From an uncultured Eubacteriales bacterium (lineage in GTDB: Bacteria; Bacillota; Clostridia; Oscillospirales; Oscillospiraceae): a stretch of DNA of 64,000 nucleotides. The DNA lies in assembly GCA_905198835.1 (NCBI GenBank), contig CAJKDY010000006.1:62001-126000 (forward strand), in the 5' to 3' direction. The position numbers were made by a program, and so were the translations under genes. The notes under the pieces are model-generated. The model ran no database searches and was not told where the DNA came from. It saw only the letters and a program-made list of their open reading frames with translations. Positions within the stretch are counted from its first letter, which is position 1; each line of letters opens with the position of its first letter. This document shows, piece after piece, positions 40,578 through 48,801 of the stretch.

Positions 40578-41276
40578 ATGGAAAACGCCATTCGCGTCAA
40601 GCTGGACGAGGCTCTGGACGTCATTGCCGACGCCGCCCGGGAGGTGGGCCGGGATCCCGGGGAGATCACCCTGGAGGCCGCCACCAAGACCCAGGACGCC
40701 GCCACCGTCCGCGCCGCCATCGCCGCCGGTGTCACCGTCTGCGGGGAAAACCGGGTCCAGGAGCTGTGCCAAAAGCTGGACGCCTTCGCCTACGACGGCG
40801 CGGAGGTCCACTTCATCGGCCATTTGCAGACCAATAAGATCAATAAAGTCGTGGGCCGGGTGGACATCATCGAGTCCATCGGCTCCATGCGGCTTTTAGA
40901 GGGCGTCAGCGCTTGCGCCACAAGACTTGAGCGAGTTCAGGACATCCTTCTGGAGGTGAACATCGCCGCCGAGGAGAGCAAGTCCGGCTTCGCCCCCGGG
41001 GAGCTGCTTTTTGCCGCCGAACAGGCCATGGAGCTGCCCGGCGTGCGCCTTCGTGGGCTCATGGCCATTCCCCCGGTGGCACAAGATGTTGGGGCCAACC
41101 GAAAATTTTTTCACCAAATCTATCAATTTTATGTTGACATAATTCAAAAAATGGGAGATAATAGGGGCACTATAAGTTGTCTCTCCATGGGTATGAGCCG
41201 GGACTATGCCGACGCGGTGCGTGAGGGCGCCACGCTGGTACGCCTGGGGACCGGCCTTTTCGGGCCGCGGAGCTGA
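40578..41276 (+). CDS. PLP homeostasis protein YggS/YlmE
   Basis: A 232-residue YggS family protein, which binds PLP without known catalysis and keeps B6 and amino-acid pools balanced. The PLP Lys is in EAATKTQDA (about 37); CGENRVQEL, VHFIGHLQTNK, ISCLSMGMSRDY and LVRLGTGLFG are typical. The ATG is 1 bp after the previous stop. The segment at 41095-41165 is markedly richer in A and T than its surroundings and contains a complete promoter for the genes that follow. The order yggS-sepF-divIVA is conserved in Firmicutes. Confidence 0.95.
   Translation: MENAIRVKLDEALDVIADAAREVGRDPGEITLEAATKTQDAATVRAAIAAGVTVCGENRVQELCQKLDAFAYDGAEVHFIGHLQTNKINKVVGRVDIIESIGSMRLLEGVSACATRLERVQDILLEVNIAAEESKSGFAPGELLFAAEQAMELPGVRLRGLMAIPPVAQDVGANRKFFHQIYQFYVDIIQKMGDNRGTISCLSMGMSRDYADAVREGATLVRLGTGLFGPRS
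41134..41162 (+). promoter_or_regulatory. Promoter inside yggS for sepF-divIVA
   Basis: TTGACA (41134-41139), 17 bp of AT-rich sequence, GATAAT (41157-41162), within yggS codons and 160 bp before sepF. Confidence 0.55.
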
Positions 41277-41320
41277 CAGCGGCAGACGAGGTACAAAAGA
41301 GCGAAAGGGGAAACGCATTT

Positions 41321-41800
41321 ATGAATTTTATCGCCGAGCTGAAGAAGCTGACCCGTCCTTATGACGACGAGGAAGAGGAGTTTGAGGACTTCGAGGCCGA
41401 GCCTAAGACGGAGAAGCGCCGCGAGCGTGCCGAGCGTCCTCTGCGGGAGGAGATGGAGGCCTCCATCTACGACGCCCACTCTGACCGCCGCAGCAACAAG
41501 GTGGTGAACATCCATACCACCACCCAGCTCCAGGTGGTGCTGGTCAAGCCCGAGCAGTTCGACTCCGCCCCCGAGATCGCCGACCACCTGCGGGAGAAGC
41601 GCACGGTGGTGCTGAACCTGGAATCGGTGAGCAAGGACATCGCTCGGCGTCTTCTGGACTTTGTGGCCGGCGTGGCTTACGCCAGCGAGGGCAAGGTCAA
41701 GAAGGTGGCCGCCTTCACCTACATCGTCACCCCCTTCAACGTGGACATTTTGGGCGATCTGGTGGGCGAGCTGGAGAACAACGGACTCTATAACTTCTAA
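41321..41800 (+). CDS. sepF: Cell division protein SepF
   Basis: SepF anchors FtsZ to the membrane and bundles filaments. This 159-residue protein has the N-terminal amphipathic helix (MNFIAELKKL), an acidic/basic linker and the C-terminal SepF domain (VVLVKPEQFDSAPEIADHL, RTVVLNLESVSKDIARRLLD, FTYIVTPFNVDI). GAAAGGGG is upstream of the ATG. It lies between yggS and divIVA. Confidence 0.97.
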   Translation: MNFIAELKKLTRPYDDEEEEFEDFEAEPKTEKRRERAERPLREEMEASIYDAHSDRRSNKVVNIHTTTQLQVVLVKPEQFDSAPEIADHLREKRTVVLNLESVSKDIARRLLDFVAGVAYASEGKVKKVAAFTYIVTPFNVDILGDLVGELENNGLYNF

Positions 41801-41805
41801 AGAAG

Positions 41806-41998
41806 CGCGAGCATAGGCGGGCCGGGGGCGATGGGGCGGCGACAGCACAGCCGTTGGCGACAAAGGAGCCATACGGATGTGGCGTACCCCTTGCGGGTGC
41901 AGGCCAAAACAGGCGAACGCCGCAGGCGTGAGCGGCATTTTGGCCGCGCAGCCGCGAAGCGACCCCGACAAGCCCGCCCAATGCGAGCGTGACAAGGA
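41806..41998. repeat. Structured 190-bp element between sepF and divIVA
   Basis: The element has imperfect terminal inverted repeats (GCGAGCATAGGCGGGC near 41807-41822; GCCCGCCCAATGCGAGC near 41974-41990). Inside it GGCCAAAA/TTTTGGCC encloses ACGCC-GCA-GGCGT, and ACCC-CTTG-CGGGT is a further hairpin. There is no credible gene. It looks like a MITE or a structured RNA. Confidence 0.5.
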
Positions 41999-42019
41999 AT
42001 TGGAAAAGGAGAGATCGGT

Positions 42020-42775
42020 ATGCTCACTCCCCAGGAAGTAGCCCAGCGCTCCTTTGGAAAGGCCTCCTTTGGCGGCTATAATATGGCCATGGTGGATGAC
42101 TTCCTGGATGAGCTCACCGCCGACTACGAGGCCCTTTTCAACGAAAACGCCCTTTTGAAGCAGAAGCTGGGCGTTCTCTCGGGCAAGATCCGGGAGTACC
42201 AGGCCACTGAAGAGGGGATGCGCAAGGCCCTCATGGCGGCCCAGCAGACCGCCGACGACATGGTCAAGGAGACCGAGGCCAAGTGCGCCAAGCTCCTTGC
42301 CGACGCCGAGCAGAGCGCCGGGGCCATGAAAGAGGAGATCGCCCAGAGCCTTACCGCCGAGACTCAGAAGCTGGAAGAGGCCCGGGCGTCTGTGGAGACC
42401 TTTAAAAAGCATATTGCCGCCGTCTGCCAGCAGGAGATGGAGCTGCTGGCCCAGCTGGACGATTTTAAGCCCGCACCGGAAAAGCGCAGCATGGAGACCA
42501 CTGTGGAGGCCATCCGCGCCGCGGTGGAGCGCACCGTGGCCCAGGAGGATGAGGACCTGCCCAAGAGCGCGACCGAACCCCAGAGCGAGGGCAAGGCTGA
42601 GGAGACTGCCGACGATCCCTACCAGGTGGAGGAAAGTTCGGTGGCCCTCTACGAAAAGCTCATGGCCGACCGCAAGGCCGCCCAGGGTGAGGAGGACGAA
42701 CCGGACCCCACCGCCCCTACCCGTCGGGTAGAGCGCAAATCTCTGGAGTTTGGCAAGGACTTTGAGATCGACTGA
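42020..42775 (+). CDS. divIVA: DivIVA domain protein
   Basis: DivIVA binds curved membrane at poles and septa and recruits division or sporulation proteins. This 251-residue protein begins MLTPQEVAQRSFGKASFGGY with the lipid-binding crossing loop, followed by coiled coil (MVDDFLDELTADYEALFNEN on). The C-terminal 100 residues are acidic, low-complexity and variable, longer than in Bacillus. AAAAGGAGAG precedes the ATG. A strong terminator closes the unit. Confidence 0.93.
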   Translation: MLTPQEVAQRSFGKASFGGYNMAMVDDFLDELTADYEALFNENALLKQKLGVLSGKIREYQATEEGMRKALMAAQQTADDMVKETEAKCAKLLADAEQSAGAMKEEIAQSLTAETQKLEEARASVETFKKHIAAVCQQEMELLAQLDDFKPAPEKRSMETTVEAIRAAVERTVAQEDEDLPKSATEPQSEGKAEETADDPYQVEESSVALYEKLMADRKAAQGEEDEPDPTAPTRRVERKSLEFGKDFEID

Positions 42776-42787
42776 GTCAGTCAAGGT

Positions 42788-42826
42788 CAAAGGCGGTGTG
42801 CGGTCGCACACCGCCTTTTATTTTTA
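42788..42826 (+). terminator. Terminator after divIVA
   Basis: AAAGGCGGTGTGCG with CGCACACCGCCTTTT, then ATTTTT. Confidence 0.9.
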
Positions 42827-42857
42827 CACTTTACCATCTTAAAGAAAGGAAATCCCT

Positions 42858-44186
42858 ATGTCCATCCAACTGTCCGACCATTTTAGCTACAGCCGCCTGG
42901 CGCGGTTTTGTATGCCGCCCATCATCATGATGATCTTTACCTCCATCTACAGCGTGGTGGACGGCTTTTTCGTATCCAACTGGGCGGGGAAGACCCCCTT
43001 TGCCGCCGTTAACCTGATTTACCCCTTCATCATGATCCTGGGCGGGGTGGGATTTATGTTGGGCGCCGGCGGCAGCGCTCTGGTGGCTAAGACCATGGGC
43101 GAGGGCGATCGGGACCGGGCCAACCGCTACTTCACCATGATGGTGACGGCCACGGTGGTGGCGGGCGTGGTGCTGTCCGCTCTGGGTATCGTGTTCCTCC
43201 GGCCTATCGCCATCGCCCTGGGGGCGGCGGGCGATATGGTGGACGACTGTGTGCTTTATGGCCGCATCGTCCTGGCCTTTAATACCGCCTTCATGCTCCA
43301 AAACCTCTTCCAGACCTTTCTCACCACCGCCCAAAAGCCCAAGCTGGGCCTGGCTTGTACCCTGGCGGCGGGAGTGACCAATATGATCCTGGACGCGCTG
43401 TTCGTAGCAGTGTTTCGCTGGGGCCTGGCCGGAGCGGCCATCGCCACGGGTATCTCCCAGACCGTGGGTGGTGTGCTGCCCCTTGTCTACTTCCTGCGGC
43501 CCAACGACAGCCTGCTGCGCCTGGCCCCCACCCGCATGGAGCTTTCTGTGTTGGCCAAGGCCTGCGGCAACGGCTCCAGCGAGCTGATGAGCAATATCTC
43601 CGGCTCGGTGGTGAGTATGCTGTTTAACTTCCAGCTCATGCGCCTGGCGGGGGAGGACGGCGTGGCGGCCTACGGCGTTTTGATGTACGTCAACTTCGTC
43701 TTCCTGGCCATCTTCATCGGCTATACCATCGGCACCGCGCCCATCATCGGCTACCACTACGGCGCGGAGAACCGGGACGAGGTGAAAAACGTCCTGGGCA
43801 AGAGCCTCAGGCTGATGGCGGGGGTGGGCGTGGCCATGACCGCTCTGGCCTGGGCTCTGGCCACGCCGCTGGCCCACGTCTTCGTGGGCTATGACCAAGG
43901 GCTGATGGAGATGACCCGCCACGCTTTCCACATCTGCGCGTTCATGTTCCTGGTGGCGGGGGTGAATATCTTTACCTCCTCCTTCTTCACCGCCCTGAAT
44001 AACGGTGCGGTGTCGGCCATCATCGCCTTCCTTCGGGGCCTGGTGTTCCAGTGCCTGTCGGTGCTCATCCTGCCCGCCTTCTTCGGCCTGGACGGCATCT
44101 GGTGGGCGGTGGTGGTGGCCGACGGCTGCTCCTTCCTGGTCTCCGCGGTCTTCCTGCTGTGTAAGCGCAAGAAGTACGGATATTGA
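42858..44186 (+). CDS. MATE family transporter, second copy
   Basis: A 442-residue protein with twelve hydrophobic helices in two halves of the MATE type (FSYSRLARFCMPPIIMMIFT start; IYSVVDGFFVSNWAGKTPFA; second half ACGNGSSELMSNISGSVVS). It differs clearly from the copy at 2769 and resembles the MepA-like group of multidrug exporters. An AAAGAAAGGA site precedes the ATG. No regulator is adjacent. The ileS-type T-box leader begins just downstream. Confidence 0.92.
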   Translation: MSIQLSDHFSYSRLARFCMPPIIMMIFTSIYSVVDGFFVSNWAGKTPFAAVNLIYPFIMILGGVGFMLGAGGSALVAKTMGEGDRDRANRYFTMMVTATVVAGVVLSALGIVFLRPIAIALGAAGDMVDDCVLYGRIVLAFNTAFMLQNLFQTFLTTAQKPKLGLACTLAAGVTNMILDALFVAVFRWGLAGAAIATGISQTVGGVLPLVYFLRPNDSLLRLAPTRMELSVLAKACGNGSSELMSNISGSVVSMLFNFQLMRLAGEDGVAAYGVLMYVNFVFLAIFIGYTIGTAPIIGYHYGAENRDEVKNVLGKSLRLMAGVGVAMTALAWALATPLAHVFVGYDQGLMEMTRHAFHICAFMFLVAGVNIFTSSFFTALNNGAVSAIIAFLRGLVFQCLSVLILPAFFGLDGIWWAVVVADGCSFLVSAVFLLCKRKKYGY

Positions 44187-44196
44187 GCTTTCCCCC

Positions 44197-44225
44197 TTGA
44201 CATTTGGGGGAAAAGTGGATAAACT
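44197..44225 (+). promoter_or_regulatory. Promoter of the T-box transcript
   Basis: Perfect TTGACA (44197-44202), 17 bp, TAAACT (44220-44225). The -35 lies in the loop of a CCCCC/GGGGG hairpin that may end the MATE transcript. Confidence 0.55.
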
Positions 44226-44229
44226 ATTA

Positions 44230-44478
44230 AAGTTCAAACGCGTGGATGAGGACGAGTACCCTTTTTAGGCCTCCCAAGAGAGCCGCTGTGTGGTGCGAGG
44301 CGGCGGGGCAGGGAAGGGGAAGGATCACCTCGGAGCGATGGGGCTGAAAGCCAGTAAGCCCCGGCGGGCCGTCCCGTTACAGACGACATGAGTGTCCCGG
44401 CCCTGCCGGGGAACAAGAGTGGTACCGCAGAGGTCACAGCGCGCCTTTGTCTCTTGACGGAGACAAGGGCGCTTTTTT
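44230..44478 (+). ncRNA. T-box leader (probably isoleucine-specific)
   Basis: The T-box core AGAGTGGTACCGCAG (about 44416-44430) contains the invariant TGGNACC; TGGT would pair with the ACCA end of tRNA. An AGTA (44255-44258) fits the specifier-loop turn and ATC followed by A (44324-44327) is a plausible isoleucine specifier. A terminator follows: GCGCCTTTGTCTC (44441-44453) with GAGACAAGGGCGC (44460-44472), then six T. Uncharged tRNA-Ile would favour the antiterminator. Two foreign genes now lie between it and ileS. This leader fills the whole gene-free stretch 44187-44498. Confidence 0.85.
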
Positions 44479-44498
44479 GTTGGGAGGAGGAGAGCAAT

Positions 44499-44957
44499 GT
44501 GTGCTATACCCAAGAGAAGCTATCACGATTTGGCCACTGTGAGTTGCACTATGGCACAGACCTTTTGGATTTTGGGGATATTTGGTACAGCCCGAAGGAT
44601 GCGGTCGGCGGAAATCCCTATAATACACTCTGCAATGTGAACGTAGTCTCTGGAGAATTTGCCGGACGAGGAGAATGGGAGTGTGACTGGAAAGCATTTA
44701 TTCGTTTTGCTGAGGAACTGGAGCAGTTATACTGTTTTCAACGTCAAGAAGTAGAATTTCAGGACATTGGGTATGGAAGCACAGTTAGATTTGTGCTGCA
44801 CAAGATTGGTCAGTTGACCATTTCCGGGCTTCTGCGCGGCAACGCACCTGGTAACTCCTTGACCTTTGAATTTCGGGCAGATCAGACATCGCTAAGCTGT
44901 TTTTTACAACAGTTGAAACAGATGCAGAAACTTGTAGACAAGGGGCCAAAGACATAA
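44499..44957 (+). CDS. WapI/DUF6228-like immunity-type protein
   Basis: A protein of about 152 residues starting at GTG 44499 with GGAGGAGGAG a few bases before it. The central and C-terminal part (VNVVSGEFAGRGEWECDWK, FAEELEQLY, GNSLTFEFRADQTSLSCFL) matches the pattern of WapI-type immunity proteins found near polymorphic toxins; the match is by eye and moderate. Its base and codon use are much more AT-rich than neighbours, pointing to transfer. It sits 20 bp after the T-box terminator, so the T-box would control it. No toxin gene is adjacent; a GIY-YIG gene follows. Confidence 0.6.
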   Translation: MCYTQEKLSRFGHCELHYGTDLLDFGDIWYSPKDAVGGNPYNTLCNVNVVSGEFAGRGEWECDWKAFIRFAEELEQLYCFQRQEVEFQDIGYGSTVRFVLHKIGQLTISGLLRGNAPGNSLTFEFRADQTSLSCFLQQLKQMQKLVDKGPKT

Positions 44958-45038
44958 ATCATATGGGAAAGAGGTTTGTGTGTTAGCTCAACAGAGCATG
45001 TAAATGACTGCAACAATAAAATAGAGCGGAGTGTTAAA

Positions 45039-45449
45039 ATGAGGATCCAGATCGAGTTTTTCAAGAACGATTTAAGAGAGGCGATAGGCGCCGGGATCTA
45101 TGAGATTGCAGTATGTAAAAGTGGACACAGAAAAGCGCTATATATTGGAGAATCGGTTACGGTTTTAGGTAGATGTGCTTATCACTTATATCTGCTCAAA
45201 AGCAATCCAAGTTATTTTGGCTTTACCAAAAGTACCATAAATGATCCCAGCATAGTACTATGCTTTTCTCTGCGTGAGAACACCACGAATACACAAAAGC
45301 GCAAAAAGACGGAAAAGAAACTGATTAGCAAAGAACTGCCGCTCAGTCAAAGTGGTATAAGTGATCGACTAAAACGCCCCCAAGAAAGAAGAGCGGCATT
45401 AGAGGAATTTTTGGCAATCGCTGCGGACAAACCTATTCAATCATTTTAA
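45039..45449 (+). CDS. GIY-YIG domain protein, nuclease-like
   Basis: A 136-residue protein. The GIY motif is in AGIYEIAV and the YIG in ALYIGES, with the conserved Arg downstream (VLGRCAYHL) and a Glu in KTEKKLISKELPLSQ, as in GIY-YIG endonucleases. The domain fills most of the protein, so it may be a stand-alone nuclease or a DNA-binding relative. GGAG lies 7 bp before ATG 45039. It is AT-rich like the preceding gene, from which it is separated by 81 bp. Upstream in-frame residues (from 44976) are not family-like. Its role could be defence, mobility or toxin; none is proven. Confidence 0.7.
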   Translation: MRIQIEFFKNDLREAIGAGIYEIAVCKSGHRKALYIGESVTVLGRCAYHLYLLKSNPSYFGFTKSTINDPSIVLCFSLRENTTNTQKRKKTEKKLISKELPLSQSGISDRLKRPQERRAALEEFLAIAADKPIQSF

Positions 45450-45479
45450 TTAACACTTGCTATAAAGGAGACAAGACCT

Positions 45480-48281
45480 ATGGACTTCAACCAGACCGTA
45501 CACCTTCCCCAGACTGACTTCCCCATGCGGGCGGGACTGCCCAAGCGGGAGCCGGAGATGCTGGCGGGCTTTGACGGGCTCTACGAAAAGATGGTGGCGC
45601 GCAACGACGGCAAGCCTCGCTTCGTCCTCCACGACGGCCCTCCCTACGCCAACGGCAACATCCACATCGGCACCGCCATGAACAAGGTCCTCAAGGACAT
45701 GATCGTGAAGATGCGCAACATGACCGGCTTCCAGGCCCCCTACGTCCCCGGCTGGGACACCCACGGTCTGCCCATCGAGTCCGCCGTTTTGAAGGACAAG
45801 AGCGTCAAGCGCGAGGAGATGACGGTGGCGGAATTCCGCACCAAGTGCCGGGAGTATGCCGAGGGCTACATTGCCAAGATGACCGGCCAGTTCCAGCGCC
45901 TGGGCGTGCTGGGCCAGTGGGACGATCCCTATATCACGTTGCTTCCCGAGTTCGAGGCCAAGCAGATCGAGGTCTTCGGCAAGATGGCGGAAAAGGGCCT
46001 CATTTACAAGGGCCTCAAGCCCGTCTACTGGTGCCCCTCCGACCAGACCGCCCTGGCTGAGGCCGAGATCGAGTACGCCGACGACCCCTGTACCACCATC
46101 TTTGTCAAGTTCCCCGTGTCCGACGACATGGGCAAGCTGGGCCAGTATGGCGACAAGCGCAAGATGAGCTTTGTCATCTGGACCACCACCCCCTGGACCA
46201 TCCCAGGCAACATGGCCATCTGCGTCAACGCCAACTTTGACTACGTTCTCTTGGAGGTCCCGGGCGGCGAGGTCTATATCCTGGCCAAGGACCTGGCCGA
46301 GGGCGTGTGCAAGCAGGCGGGGATCGACTATGATGCCTGCAAGGTGCTGGCTACCCTCAAAGGAAGCGACTTTGAGTTGATGACCGCCCGCCATCCGCTC
46401 TTTGACCGGGATAGCGTGCTGCTGTGCGGCGACCACGTGACCCTGGATGCCGGCACCGGCTGCGTCCACACCGCCCCCGGCTTCGGCGCGGATGACTTCT
46501 ATATCTGCCAGGCCTATGACAAGAGCGGGGCTACCTCCATCGGTGTGCCCGTGCCCGTCAACGCCAAGGGCGTCATGACCGACGAGCGGTATAACGGCCA
46601 GTACTACGCCAAGGGCAACGACCTGGTCATCGCCGATCTGGAGGAGTGCGGCGCGCTGCTGAGCAAGGAGAACATCACCCACTCCTACCCCCACTGCTGG
46701 CGGTGCAAGAACCCCATCATCTTCCGGGCTACCGAGCAGTGGTTCTGCAGCGTGGACGCCATCAAGGACGCCGCCGTAAAGAGCTGCGACGGCATCTGGT
46801 GGAAGCCCGACTGGGGCAAGGAGCGGATGATCTCCATGATCTCCGAGCGCAACGACTGGTGCATCTCCCGCCAGCGGGTGTGGGGCGTGCCCATCCCCAT
46901 GTTCTACTGCGAAAAGTGCGGTGGCGAGGTCATCAATAAGGACACCATCGCCCGCACTGCCCAGCTCTTCCGGGAGCAGGGCTCCAACGTATGGTTCGAC
47001 AGACCCGCCGATGAGCTGGTGCCCGCCGGGACGAAGTGCCCCCACTGCGGCCATGACCACTTCACCAAGGAGACCGACATCATGGACGTGTGGTTTGACT
47101 CCGGCTCCACCTGGGCGGCTGTGGCCGACGAGCGGGAGTGTCTGAAGTACCCCGCCGACCTCTACCTGGAGGGCGGCGACCAGTACCGGGGCTGGTTCCA
47201 GTCCAGCATGCTCACCTCCATCGCCGTCAACGGCGTGGCCCCCTACAAGCAGATCGTCACCCACGGCTGGACGGTGGATGGCGAGGGCAAGGCCATGCAC
47301 AAGTCCCTGGGCAACGCCGTCAGCCCCGACGAGGTCTTGAAGGACTACGGCGCGGACATCTTCCGGCTGTGGGTGGCCTCCGCCGACTATACCCAGGATA
47401 TGCGTATTTCCCAGGACATCCTCAAGCAGTTGGCCCAGGCCTACCTGAAGATCCGCAACACCGCTAGGTATATGCTGGGCAACCTGGCGGGCTTCGATCC
47501 CGACGCCGCCACGCCTGCTGCCGAGATGGTGGATCTGGACCGCTGGGCGGTCTGCCAGCTAGGCAAGCTGGCCAAGACCTGCCGCGCCGCTTACGACACC
47601 TACGATTTCCACGTGGTCTACCGGGCCATCTACAACTTCTGCGTCATCGAGATGTCCAACTTCTATTTGGACGTGATCAAGGACCGGCTCTACTGCGGCG
47701 ACGCGTTTGGCCGCAAGAGCGCCCAGAGTGCGCTCTATACCATCCTGGACGGCCTGACCCGGCTGCTGGCTCCCATCCTGGCCTTTACCACCGACGAGAT
47801 CTGGAAGGCCATGCCCCACGCTAAGAGCGCCGACGCCCAGAGCGTCCTTTTGAACGACATGCCCGACTTTGACCCCGCCTTTGCCCTTTCTGAGGCCGAG
47901 GAGGCCCGCTGGACGGAGGTCATCGCCCTGCGGGACGAGGTCAACAAGGCCCTGGAGCTCCAGCGCTCCGAGGGCGGCGTGAAGAAGAGCCAGGACGCGG
48001 CGGTGACGCTGAACCTCTCCGACGCTCTGTACGCCGACTATGAAGCGGGCAAGTTCCTGCCCGGTTTCGACGGCGCCGACCTGGCTACGCTGTTTATCGT
48101 CTCCCAGGTGGAGGTGGCCAAGGGCGACGTGGGCTACGCCGCCGAGGGCATGGAGGGGCTCCATGTGGCGGTGGCCCCGGCCCGGGGCGAGAAGTGTCCC
48201 CGCTGTTGGAACCACGACGAGCACACCGATGAAAACGGTCTGTGCCCTCGCTGCGCCGCTGTGCTGGGTCAGGAGGGCTGA
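45480..48281 (+). CDS. ileS: Isoleucyl-tRNA synthetase
   Basis: IleS charges tRNA-Ile and edits valine. The 933-residue protein has the HIGH motif as GNIHIGTAMN (about 60), PGWDTHGLPIE, the CP1 editing domain (TTPWTIPGNMAIC), and the KMSKS-type motif KAMHKSLGN (about 604), in which Met-His replaces Met-Ser. The C-terminal zinc knuckle CPRCWNH...CPRC is at about 906-927. AAAGGAG lies before the ATG. It is followed by lspA. Its natural T-box leader lies 1 kb upstream. Confidence 0.97.
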   Translation: MDFNQTVHLPQTDFPMRAGLPKREPEMLAGFDGLYEKMVARNDGKPRFVLHDGPPYANGNIHIGTAMNKVLKDMIVKMRNMTGFQAPYVPGWDTHGLPIESAVLKDKSVKREEMTVAEFRTKCREYAEGYIAKMTGQFQRLGVLGQWDDPYITLLPEFEAKQIEVFGKMAEKGLIYKGLKPVYWCPSDQTALAEAEIEYADDPCTTIFVKFPVSDDMGKLGQYGDKRKMSFVIWTTTPWTIPGNMAICVNANFDYVLLEVPGGEVYILAKDLAEGVCKQAGIDYDACKVLATLKGSDFELMTARHPLFDRDSVLLCGDHVTLDAGTGCVHTAPGFGADDFYICQAYDKSGATSIGVPVPVNAKGVMTDERYNGQYYAKGNDLVIADLEECGALLSKENITHSYPHCWRCKNPIIFRATEQWFCSVDAIKDAAVKSCDGIWWKPDWGKERMISMISERNDWCISRQRVWGVPIPMFYCEKCGGEVINKDTIARTAQLFREQGSNVWFDRPADELVPAGTKCPHCGHDHFTKETDIMDVWFDSGSTWAAVADERECLKYPADLYLEGGDQYRGWFQSSMLTSIAVNGVAPYKQIVTHGWTVDGEGKAMHKSLGNAVSPDEVLKDYGADIFRLWVASADYTQDMRISQDILKQLAQAYLKIRNTARYMLGNLAGFDPDAATPAAEMVDLDRWAVCQLGKLAKTCRAAYDTYDFHVVYRAIYNFCVIEMSNFYLDVIKDRLYCGDAFGRKSAQSALYTILDGLTRLLAPILAFTTDEIWKAMPHAKSADAQSVLLNDMPDFDPAFALSEAEEARWTEVIALRDEVNKALELQRSEGGVKKSQDAAVTLNLSDALYADYEAGKFLPGFDGADLATLFIVSQVEVAKGDVGYAAEGMEGLHVAVAPARGEKCPRCWNHDEHTDENGLCPRCAAVLGQEG

Positions 48282-48282
48282 G

Positions 48283-48801
48283 TTGAATAAGAACACCCAT
48301 AAACGGGTCTGGGCGTGGTACGCCCTGGCCGGAGCGCTCATTATCCTGGACCAGGTGGTCAAGGGCCTGGTCCGGGCTTATATGACGCCGGGGGAGACCC
48401 GGCCCTTGATCCCGCATTTTATAGAACTTCTCTATGTGGAAAATACCGGCGGCGCCTTTTCCATCTTTGAGAACTTTACCTGGGTTTTGGCGCTGTTGTC
48501 GGCGGTGGTGACGGTGGCGTTGGTGCTGGCGCTGTGGAAGGGCGCGCTGGCGGACAGCCCCTGGGCCAAGTTCTGCGTGACGCTGGTGCTTGCCGGTGCG
48601 GCGGGCAACCTCATCGACCGGGTGAGCGTGGGCAAGGTCACCGATATGTTCAACTTCACCTTTATGCGCTTTGGCGTGTTCAACGTGGCCGACATCTGCG
48701 TGGTGTGCGGCATTGTGGGCTACGCCGTGTGGCTTTTATTTGCCCGCAAGGGCGGGGAAGAGGACGACGGCCATGAAGCTGACGCTGACAGTCCCAACTG
48801 A
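48283..48801 (+). CDS. lspA: Lipoprotein signal peptidase
   Basis: LspA cuts prolipoproteins before the lipidated Cys. The 172-residue protein has four membrane helices and both catalytic Asp motifs (GAAGNLIDRV and FNVADICVV), plus VENTGGAFS. It starts at TTG 48283, with AGGAGG just before; no ATG is available near the conserved N-terminus (KRVWAWYALAGALIILDQVVK). It overlaps rluD by 29 bp. The order ileS-lspA-rluD is common. Confidence 0.95.
   Translation: MNKNTHKRVWAWYALAGALIILDQVVKGLVRAYMTPGETRPLIPHFIELLYVENTGGAFSIFENFTWVLALLSAVVTVALVLALWKGALADSPWAKFCVTLVLAGAAGNLIDRVSVGKVTDMFNFTFMRFGVFNVADICVVCGIVGYAVWLLFARKGGEEDDGHEADADSPN

Noticed and set aside
44388..44498. N-terminal extension of the WapI-like protein to 44388
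   Set aside because: This stretch is the T-box core and terminator; a start there would lack a ribosome-binding site, while GTG 44499 has a strong one.
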